This document shows positions 7,913-14,430 of a DNA stretch of 64,000 nt, piece after piece. The notes beneath the pieces are model-generated. The model had not been told where the DNA came from. It saw only the letters and a program-made list of their open reading frames with translations, and did not search any database. How positions within the stretch are numbered: the first letter of the stretch is position 1; the number at the start of each line of letters is the position of its first letter. The translations under genes were made by a program, and so were the position numbers. The DNA is from Chryseobacterium piscicola (GTDB lineage Bacteria > Bacteroidota > Bacteroidia > Flavobacteriales > Weeksellaceae). The stretch covers positions 806,001-870,000 of the forward strand of contig NZ_FTOJ01000001.1 in assembly GCF_900156685.1 (NCBI RefSeq), in the 5' to 3' direction.

Positions 7913-8740
7913 ATGAAAAACATATTTTCAGCTTTACTGCTTTTCTCGTTTTTATTTTCATTTTCTCAATACCGGTTTCATTACAAATATAGTTTTATAC
8001 CAGACAGTAATAAAAGAGATTCTATTGTTCAAGATATAATGACCCTTGATGTTGATCTCAGTAAAAAAGAATCTAATTTTTATAATGATGCAAAAAGATA
8101 TAATGACTCAATTTTAAGTAAAAATGGAGCAACAGCTGTACAAAGGCTGTTTTTTCTACAGCACAATTCTAACCTAACGTATAATATATCCAAAGATTTA
8201 TTGAAAGATAAAATTATATACCACACAGTTTATTCTGCGATTCGAATGAAAATCACAGAAAAAAAAAGACCGAAATGGGTTCTCGTGGCTGAAGAAAAAA
8301 GAATAGGAGATTATCTATGTCAAAAGGCAGAAACAAATTATAAAGGGCGAAATTGGATTGCTTGGTTTACAAAAGAAGTTCCTGTTTCTGAAGGACCATA
8401 TAAATTTTCGGGATTACCAGGGTTGATTGTTGAAATCTATGATGAACAAAAGAACCACGAATTTAGTTTGATAGAAGTTAAAAAAAATAAAATTGCAGAA
8501 TTACATGATTTTTCAAAAAAAGAAAAAGAAATAACCCAAATGCAGTTGAATAAACTTATCGATGAAGGGTACAAAGATCCCAATGCAAACATAAAAGAAA
8601 TGCACATTTCAAATAGTAATTATACATTTCTATTAAATGATGGCAATATCGTGAAAATCCAAAAGGACATAAAAAATTTAGGCAATGAACTTTCTAAACA
8701 AATGCGACGTATGACGAATTCTATTGAAATTAATAATTAA
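7913..8740 (+). CDS. GLPGLI family protein (copy 2)
   Basis: This 275-aa protein has a signal peptide (MKNIFSALLLFSFLFSFSQ) and the signature SEGPYKFSGLPGLIVEIYD, preceded by KGRNWIAWFTKEVPV. It lies 75 bp after the GG-leader peptide of unit 1 with a hairpin between. No catalytic motif is evident. Its pairing with a peptide gene in three successive units points to a dedicated envelope partner, perhaps for immunity or chaperoning, but nothing in the sequence proves it. It is clearly paralogous to copies 1, 3 and 4. Confidence 0.88.
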   Translation: MKNIFSALLLFSFLFSFSQYRFHYKYSFIPDSNKRDSIVQDIMTLDVDLSKKESNFYNDAKRYNDSILSKNGATAVQRLFFLQHNSNLTYNISKDLLKDKIIYHTVYSAIRMKITEKKRPKWVLVAEEKRIGDYLCQKAETNYKGRNWIAWFTKEVPVSEGPYKFSGLPGLIVEIYDEQKNHEFSLIEVKKNKIAELHDFSKKEKEITQMQLNKLIDEGYKDPNANIKEMHISNSNYTFLLNDGNIVKIQKDIKNLGNELSKQMRRMTNSIEINN

Positions 8741-8934
8741 CCTCGTTTCGGGTTAATTTCATTAAAATTCTGCTTGTTTTAATATTTAAAACAAATACAT
8801 TTATTAACTATAAACTTTTGAGTTGTAATAATATAAAAAGAAATACTGAAGTATGATTTACCAAAATTTATATATTTCGAGAAGATATTTTATTAATGAA
8901 TTTCTTCTCAATCCTATTTTTTTTATTGAACAAA

Positions 8935-8967
8935 AGCGGAATCCGAAAAGCTAACGAGTAGGAAAAT
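8935..8967 (+). promoter_or_regulatory. Conserved 33-nt leader element, copy 2
   Basis: This copy is identical to the one at 10278-10310 over 33 nt and ends 17 nt before the ATG of the next peptide. Upstream, at 8800-8814, there is only an imperfect form of the inverted repeat (TTTATT-AAC-TATAAA), and I see no convincing -7 box at the equivalent distance. Transcription may start elsewhere or read through from unit 1. Confidence 0.7.
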
Positions 8968-8984
8968 TTTAAAAATTATTTATT

Positions 8985-9146
8985 ATGAAAAATCTAAAAA
9001 AACTTTCAAGAGAAGAGTTGAAAAATGTTAGCGGCGGAAAAATAGCGCCAGATTCAGGCGGATGCGAATCTGGTCACGGATGTGCATGTGGGGCAATTTA
9101 TAACAATTTTGGAGGGCCAGCACATTGGGATTGTTGTAGATGCTAA
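8985..9146 (+). CDS. GG-leader bacteriocin-like peptide, unit 2
   Basis: This 53-aa peptide has leader MKNLKKLSREELKNVSGG and a core beginning KIAPDSGGCESGHG. The core has six Cys (27, 33, 35, 50, 51, 53), including a terminal CCRC cluster, plus a GGPAHWD segment. The leader is shared with units 1 and 3 and the core is unique. Its short length, GG site, position behind the 33-nt element and Cys-rich tail support a real secreted peptide. Confidence 0.75.
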   Translation: MKNLKKLSREELKNVSGGKIAPDSGGCESGHGCACGAIYNNFGGPAHWDCCRC

Positions 9147-9187
9147 TGTCAAAGGTTTTTAATTTCCTTTGAAGGCAAGTTAAAAGG

Positions 9188-9217
9188 AGTCTTAACTTTT
9201 AAAAAGTTAAGACTTTT
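9188..9217 (+). terminator. Terminator between peptide 2 and GLPGLI copy 3
   Basis: A long perfect stem AGTCTTAACTTTT / AAAAGTTAAGACT (9188-9214) with almost no loop is followed by TTTCT. It lies 41 bp after the peptide stop and 42 bp before the GLPGLI start, the same placement as in the neighbouring units. Confidence 0.65.
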
Positions 9218-9255
9218 CTAGTAATTTTTATGTGTTTAATTAAATTTTTTCTAAA

Positions 9256-10095
9256 ATGCAAAAACTATTTTTTATCTTTATTTTTTTACCATTGTGTATA
9301 ATGGCTCAGACTCAAAGATTTATTTACACATATAAGTTTGTTCCAGATTCTACAAAAATAGATAGTATTATTACCGAGGATACAAGATTAGAAATATACA
9401 AAGACCATTCGGAATTTTTAAGTGATATTGTTGCAAAGAAGGATTCTGCTACCGCTTCGGCAATTGAAAAAAATCAAAGCCAATCATCTGTTACTCTTCC
9501 AGATGGAGAATTTAAAAATAAAGTTTATAAAAGTAAAAAATATAAATATACAATTGAATATATAGGGATTCAACCCTTCAAAGTAATAAGAAAAATAGAC
9601 TTAGCTTGGAAGCTATCAAATGAAACAAAAAAAATTCAAGGATATAATTGTCAACATGCTACTGTAGATTTTGGAGATCGTAAGTGGGAAGCTTGGTTCA
9701 CTTCGGAAATCCCTATCGCAGAGGGACCTTATGTTTTTGGCAACCTTCCGGGATTAATAATACAGATGAATGATTTGGATAATCAACATTCATTTTTGTT
9801 GGTGGAGAATTATAAAACTTTTAATTCTAAAACAAATCTTTTTAATAGACCATATTTTATACCCATTGAATTAAAAGAGATACAATTTAACCGTAAATGG
9901 AATGAATTTCGGAAAAGACCAATTGGAGGGACTGAACAATTTATGCTAATGAATCCTGGACTTCTAAGTGGAGAAAGGTTTGATGTGAATGGAAACAAAA
10001 TAGACATGAAGCAGCAGATGAGAGAAGAAGCAAAATATACCGAGAAACAAATACAGCGAAATAATAATTTTATAGATTTAAAATTGTACAAATGA
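9256..10095 (+). CDS. GLPGLI family protein (copy 3)
   Basis: This 279-aa secreted protein has a signal peptide (MQKLFFIFIFLPLCIMAQ) and a variant signature, AEGPYVFGNLPGLIIQMND, preceded by FGDRKWEAWFTSEIPIAEG. It follows the unit 2 peptide across a terminator-like hairpin. It is the most diverged of the four copies, with KW-E in place of KW-I and GNLPGLI in place of GLPGLI. It has no known activity; it is an envelope protein by its signal peptide. Confidence 0.86.
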   Translation: MQKLFFIFIFLPLCIMAQTQRFIYTYKFVPDSTKIDSIITEDTRLEIYKDHSEFLSDIVAKKDSATASAIEKNQSQSSVTLPDGEFKNKVYKSKKYKYTIEYIGIQPFKVIRKIDLAWKLSNETKKIQGYNCQHATVDFGDRKWEAWFTSEIPIAEGPYVFGNLPGLIIQMNDLDNQHSFLLVENYKTFNSKTNLFNRPYFIPIELKEIQFNRKWNEFRKRPIGGTEQFMLMNPGLLSGERFDVNGNKIDMKQQMREEAKYTEKQIQRNNNFIDLKLYK

Positions 10096-10203
10096 TATTT
10101 CACCAGAAGAATTAAAGAAAATTTTTGAGTAAAGTTTGAAATAAATAATTCTCCTATACAAAATTGATTATCTGATTGTTACGTCTTATTTTTACAGTAT
10201 ATA

Positions 10204-10258
10204 TTTATAAATATATAAAGTAAATGCTATGAATTTTGTATCTCGTTATATAGGTTTG
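10204..10258 (+). promoter_or_regulatory. Promoter with inverted repeat, GG-peptide unit 3
   Basis: The inverted repeat TTTATA-AATA-TATAAA (10204-10219) lies exactly 47 bp upstream of TAGGTTTG (10251-10258), with TTTTG at 10234-10238. Spacings are identical to those at 7569-7623, which supports a shared regulator. The 33-nt leader begins 19 bp after the -7 box. Confidence 0.55.
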
Positions 10259-10277
10259 TGAATGAGAAATCAAAATA

Positions 10278-10310
10278 AGCGGAATCCGAAAAGCTAACGA
10301 GTAGGAAAAT
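10278..10310 (+). promoter_or_regulatory. Conserved 33-nt leader element, copy 3
   Basis: This copy is identical to that at 8935-8967 and is placed 17 nt before the start codon of the unit 3 peptide. Flanking sequence is much less conserved, so the block itself seems to be under selection. Confidence 0.7.
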
Positions 10311-10327
10311 TTTAATCAATTTTTAAT

Positions 10328-10504
10328 ATGAAAAATCTAAAAAAACTTTCTCGAGAGGAGTTACTTTCTATCAATGGTGGAATTGTAGGAGGAGGATGTA
10401 AGTCTTGTGTGTCATGTTCTTCAGGAACCTCTTGTTATACAGATCCTAGTGGTGATTGCGGTGCTGCTAACAAGATGGCTAAATCTCTTTGTGCAGTAGC
10501 CTAA
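10328..10504 (+). CDS. GG-leader bacteriocin-like peptide, unit 3
   Basis: This 58-aa peptide has leader MKNLKKLSREELLSINGG and a Gly/Ser/Cys-rich core (IVGGGCKSCVSCSSGTSC and onward) with six Cys (24, 27, 30, 36, 44, 55). The leader is common to units 1 and 2. The core has closely spaced Cys and many Ser/Thr, so both disulfide and lanthionine chemistry are conceivable; the even Cys count favours disulfides. A perfect hairpin and a GLPGLI gene follow. Confidence 0.75.
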   Translation: MKNLKKLSREELLSINGGIVGGGCKSCVSCSSGTSCYTDPSGDCGAANKMAKSLCAVA

Positions 10505-10515
10505 TCCCCCAAAAA

Positions 10516-10557
10516 TTAAAGTTCATATCAATTTTTGATGTGAACTTTAAAAAAATC
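10516..10557 (+). terminator. Terminator between peptide 3 and GLPGLI copy 4
   Basis: A 15-bp stem with one mismatch (TTAAAGTTCATATCA at 10516-10530 against TGATGTGAACTTTAA at 10536-10550) is followed by a run of A rather than T on this strand. It is a strong structure, but its polarity as a terminator is uncertain. Confidence 0.55.
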
Positions 10558-10564
10558 ACGAATT

Positions 10565-11389
10565 ATGAAATTTTTATTGTTATTATGTAACATTGTTTCT
10601 ATTTTTAATTGTGCCCAAAATTATAAAGTAACTTATAAATTTGATTATAAAAAAGATTCATTAAGTTCGGATTATGAAAGTGTTTTTATGATTTTAGATA
10701 TTAATAAAACTACTACAAAATTCTATTATAATAAACTTTTAAAGTATGATTCCTTGTACAGAAAAGGAATGCAGTTGTCTTATGCAAATTCTTTGCAACA
10801 ATTATTAACTAGAAAAAAAGCATCAAATGAAAATAATAATTTCGTATTTATTCAAGATAAATATTTTATGTTTTCAACAATTGATGATATAAAATGGGAA
10901 ATAAAAGATTCTACAAAAATTGCAAATTCCTATAAATTGCAAATGGCGGAAACTGCTTGGGGAGGTAGAAAATGGATTGCGTGGTTTTGTTCAGAAATTC
11001 CTATATCCGAAGGGCCATATAAATTTAGAGGATTACCAGGATTGGTAATGGAAGTATTAGATACTAAGAAGAATTATTTGTATAATTTGGTTTTTTTTGA
11101 AAAAAGGTTAACGGAATATGACACAAATAATATACTTGAAACTCATTTTGGTAATAAGCCACTAAAGATTAATACTAACATTTATAAAAAATTACTTGTA
11201 GATGAATATAATAATCCCTTTGCAGAATATCAGAATATGGAAGATAATAATAAATGGGAATTAGATTATTTTGGGAAAATAGTAAATACAAAGCAGGGCT
11301 TGAGAGATATTACAAGAGAATATCGTATTAATTTGAAGAAGAACTATAACCCAATTGAATTAGATAAGGCAGTTAAATACACTGATTAA
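10565..11389 (+). CDS. GLPGLI family protein (copy 4)
   Basis: This 274-aa secreted protein has a signal peptide (MKFLLLLCNIVSIFNCAQ) and the signature SEGPYKFRGLPGLVMEVLD, preceded by GGRKWIAWFCSEIPI. It resembles copy 1 more than copies 2 and 3: both have DSLSxxYE near the N-terminus and end in NPIELxxAVxY. This suggests copies 1 and 4 arose by a separate duplication. Function unknown. Confidence 0.87.
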   Translation: MKFLLLLCNIVSIFNCAQNYKVTYKFDYKKDSLSSDYESVFMILDINKTTTKFYYNKLLKYDSLYRKGMQLSYANSLQQLLTRKKASNENNNFVFIQDKYFMFSTIDDIKWEIKDSTKIANSYKLQMAETAWGGRKWIAWFCSEIPISEGPYKFRGLPGLVMEVLDTKKNYLYNLVFFEKRLTEYDTNNILETHFGNKPLKINTNIYKKLLVDEYNNPFAEYQNMEDNNKWELDYFGKIVNTKQGLRDITREYRINLKKNYNPIELDKAVKYTD

Positions 11390-11579
11390 ATAAAATTATA
11401 TTTGAAATCTGTATTACATGGCTTTTCTTTAAAATTCAAATAATCAATACTATTAAAATTAAGAATGTTTATTTTTTGTATGTGTACAGTGCAAAAAATT
11501 GAATATAAAGCTGATCAGCAATACCCCATGTCAGGTAATATATGACAAACAATTTTTTAAAACTTTAAATTTTATTACA

Positions 11580-11774
11580 ATGAAAAAAATGGAAAACCTT
11601 AAGGGTAAAATGATTTCTCTTTCTAATTCAAAAATGAAACAAATTAATGGCGGTGATGAAGAATCAGATTTGAAAATTGGTATCTGCATTACTGGAGTAC
11701 TTGATGGTATTCCAGGAAATACTCATGTCAGTTGGGGACCTTGTCCAAAGTCTGTTCAACCAATGGGACAATAG
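11580..11774 (+). CDS. GG-leader precursor peptide of the exporter operon
   Basis: This 64-aa peptide starts at ATG 11580 (the frame is open upstream to 11499, but the leader begins here). Leader MKKMENLKGKMISLSNSKMK ends in QINGG, and the core begins DEESDLKIGICITGV with two Cys. The leader differs from those of units 1-3, and neither the 33-nt element nor the TTTATA inverted repeat is present upstream. It lies directly before the VKOR/C39-exporter operon, across a perfect hairpin, so it is the most likely direct substrate of that exporter. Confidence 0.65.
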   Translation: MKKMENLKGKMISLSNSKMKQINGGDEESDLKIGICITGVLDGIPGNTHVSWGPCPKSVQPMGQ

Positions 11775-11790
11775 ACCGATTTAACTTTTA

Positions 11791-11822
11791 CAATATGCCC
11801 ATAATGGGCATATTGTTTTGAA
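11791..11822 (+). terminator. Terminator/attenuator after the 11580 peptide
   Basis: A perfect 10-bp stem CAATATGCCC / GGGCATATTG with a 5-nt loop (11791-11815) is followed by TTTTG. It separates the precursor from the secretion genes and is the fifth such hairpin placed after a precursor in this window. Confidence 0.7.
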
Positions 11823-11838
11823 AATAAAAAAATAAAAA

Positions 11839-12894
11839 ATGAAAAAATACTTTATTATTATTTGTTCTCTTATTTTTTGTACTGTTACTTCTCAAGTTAT
11901 AATCAATAGTGGTACAAAACAAGCAATTTCAAATGTTACCATTATATCAAAAACTGGTCAGATTCTTTTGGTTTCAGATAAAGAAGGTAAAGTGTCAAAT
12001 CCGCTTGTAGAAAATGAGTTTAAAATATCAGATTCTGATAGTATCGAATTTATCCATCCAAATTTTGAAATAAAAAAAATAACATGGAAAAATTTTAAAA
12101 ATGAATCAATATTATTATTAGATCCTATTCAAGATATTGAAGAAGTAATTCTTACAGCAAAAAATGCTGATTATTTAGTGCTTCGATCATATTTTACCTC
12201 CTATCAAATTATAGATAATGAACCACAATCGTTCTCTGACGGAATTATAGAATATTATATTTCCTTATCCAAAAATAAACTAATTGATTTTAATATTATT
12301 GAAACAAGAGTTTTTAAAAACATTCCCTTTATTAATGAGTTTTACAAAAAATTAGGTAATACAACATTAAGTGTTGGATCACAAATTCAACCGTTTAATT
12401 TCTACGAGGAAATTCTGTTGAATCGCTGGAATGATTTTACTTTTACTCAAACTGATGAAATAAAATTAAAAAATAATATCATTGGAAATATCGAGGAAAC
12501 TGATGAAAATTCAAATGTATTTGTTGAATATTATACCCCTTCAAGATTTAAAGAACAATCGCTATTAGGCATGTCATCTAAAATCGAAAACTATAATATT
12601 TCTGAAAGATTTGCCTCAAAAACTCCCTCGATTAAATATCTTAAAAATATTTCCAAGTATTATAAAAGTTTGATAACACAAAAAAAAGTAAACTTTAAAT
12701 ATGAACTAATTCAAAATGTGCAAGTTTTAGAGAGAGAATTTTTAACAAAGGATGATTTAGGAAAATTAAAAAATAGCTTTAATCATTCTGAGAAAACAAA
12801 CTATATTAATAATTATTGGGAACAAAATGGATTAATTGAAATTCCTTTTTCTGTAAAGAATTTGTTGATTGATAAGTTTTCATTAATAAAATAA
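11839..12894 (+). CDS. Secreted protein with carboxypeptidase-regulatory-like domain
   Basis: This 351-aa protein has a signal peptide (MKKYFIIICSLIFCTVTSQ). An N-terminal beta-rich segment (GTKQAISNVTIISKTGQILLVSDKEGKVSNP) resembles the carboxypeptidase D regulatory-like fold common in Bacteroidota outer-membrane and periplasmic proteins. The remainder is not recognised. It follows the hairpin after the 11580 peptide and precedes the VKOR fusion by 18 bp, so it is probably co-transcribed with the export machinery. It may be an envelope accessory or immunity protein; this is inference. Confidence 0.6.
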   Translation: MKKYFIIICSLIFCTVTSQVIINSGTKQAISNVTIISKTGQILLVSDKEGKVSNPLVENEFKISDSDSIEFIHPNFEIKKITWKNFKNESILLLDPIQDIEEVILTAKNADYLVLRSYFTSYQIIDNEPQSFSDGIIEYYISLSKNKLIDFNIIETRVFKNIPFINEFYKKLGNTTLSVGSQIQPFNFYEEILLNRWNDFTFTQTDEIKLKNNIIGNIEETDENSNVFVEYYTPSRFKEQSLLGMSSKIENYNISERFASKTPSIKYLKNISKYYKSLITQKKVNFKYELIQNVQVLEREFLTKDDLGKLKNSFNHSEKTNYINNYWEQNGLIEIPFSVKNLLIDKFSLIK

Positions 12895-12912
12895 TTTAGT
12901 AAAAAAACTTTA

Positions 12913-14430
12913 ATGGACTTCGAAAAGTTAACCCAACACTTAAACATAGATTCAAAAGAATTTAATTTTCAGTTTCAAACGCATCCAGATTACCCTTCTG
13001 CACTAGCATTTAGTAGTGCACTTAATTTCTTAGGTATAAAAAATAATGCCTACGATTTAAAAAAAGAATATTGGCAAGAACTTCCAGAAGAATTTATCAC
13101 GATTCACAAAAATAAATTCTCCTTGATTAAAAAAGACAAAAATAGGTATATTGTCCATTCTGATGAAATGCAGAGTATTTCAGAAAAAGAATTATTAGTA
13201 AATTCTCAAAATATGGTCATGCTTTTTGAGAAAAAAGAAATCTCTATTTTCCCCTCAAAAAAAACAATAAATTACACTGTCTTTTTTCTGATTCTACTGA
13301 GTTTGTATCTCTCTTATAGTTTTTTGCAAAAAGATTGGGCGAGTTTCATATTCAATATCGTTTCAGTTTTTGGTATTTATATTTCCTTTGAAATTTTTTC
13401 ACAAAAATTCGGCAATGAATCTGTTGCTTTAAACAGGATTTGCGGTAATACTTCTAAAAATGTAAATTCATCATGTATAAAAGTGATGAATTCTGACCAA
13501 ATTAATATTTTTGGTTTAAAACTTTCAGATTTTAGTTTGATCTATTTTGTAGGGCTTTCCATAGTAGGTTTACTTTTACCTTATGCAAGTACACTCCTGC
13601 AAATTGCCACTTTGTTTTCTGTTGTGGTTATTTTTTATTCACTCTATGTGCAAATTTTTGTAGAAAAGGCCATTTGTAAAATTTGTTTAATCATTATATT
13701 ACTTCTAATTTTTCAACTTATTTTAAGCCGTTTTTTCATTGCAGTCCCTATTTCTTCATTTATAATTTTAGCGAGTATATTCATTGTTGCTAGTGTATTT
13801 ATTGGAATAATCTACATTAATGATCTACTGACGAAAAATGATTCATTAGAAAAGTCTAACCTGAAAAATCTTAAATTCAAAAGGAATTATCATATTTTCA
13901 TGAGAGAACTTATTTTGCAAAACAAGATCCTTTTTAAAAATAATAAAGACGGATTTTTCTTGGGCAACCCAAATGCTAAAGTACACATTTCTATTGTTTC
14001 CAATCCTTATTGTGGGTTTTGTAAAGAAGCACATGAAATGTTGCAAAAACTTTTGACCAATTATCCAAATGATATTTCAGTACAAATAAGATTTAATTAT
14101 TCAAAAAATATCTCTGAAAATTCTCAAGATTTAACAAAAACGTTGTACTCGATTTATTCAAAAAAAGGAAAAGAAGACTTTTTAAAAACGCTGCATTTTT
14201 GGTTTGAAAATCGAGATGAAAAACAATTTTTCAAAAAATACAATAACGATGACTCAATGAATATGCAAGAAATTATCAGCTCGTCATTAGAAAATAAAGA
14301 AAATGGCTTAAACTTTACACCCAACATTATTTTGAATGGTTATCAATTCCCAGATAAATATGATCGAGAAGATATTTTCTACTTTATTGATGAATTATTA
14401 GAAGATGAAGATTTCTTAAATGAAAATTAA
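12913..14430 (+). CDS. VKOR / thioredoxin-domain fusion with degenerate C39-like N-terminus
   Basis: This 505-aa membrane protein joins three parts. Residues ~1-110 resemble a C39 peptidase domain (HPDYPSALAFSSALNFLG) but lack the catalytic Cys. The middle is a vitamin K epoxide reductase domain with several membrane segments, loop Cys near 176 and 187, and the CKIC pair near 254. The C-terminus is a DsbA/thioredoxin domain with NPYCGFCKEAHEM near 366. VKOR fusions pass electrons from a periplasmic thiol oxidase to quinone and so make disulfides. It overlaps the exporter gene by 11 nt, so oxidation of exported peptides is a plausible role. The dead C39 part may bind the leader. Confidence 0.85.
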   Translation: MDFEKLTQHLNIDSKEFNFQFQTHPDYPSALAFSSALNFLGIKNNAYDLKKEYWQELPEEFITIHKNKFSLIKKDKNRYIVHSDEMQSISEKELLVNSQNMVMLFEKKEISIFPSKKTINYTVFFLILLSLYLSYSFLQKDWASFIFNIVSVFGIYISFEIFSQKFGNESVALNRICGNTSKNVNSSCIKVMNSDQINIFGLKLSDFSLIYFVGLSIVGLLLPYASTLLQIATLFSVVVIFYSLYVQIFVEKAICKICLIIILLLIFQLILSRFFIAVPISSFIILASIFIVASVFIGIIYINDLLTKNDSLEKSNLKNLKFKRNYHIFMRELILQNKILFKNNKDGFFLGNPNAKVHISIVSNPYCGFCKEAHEMLQKLLTNYPNDISVQIRFNYSKNISENSQDLTKTLYSIYSKKGKEDFLKTLHFWFENRDEKQFFKKYNNDDSMNMQEIISSSLENKENGLNFTPNIILNGYQFPDKYDREDIFYFIDELLEDEDFLNEN

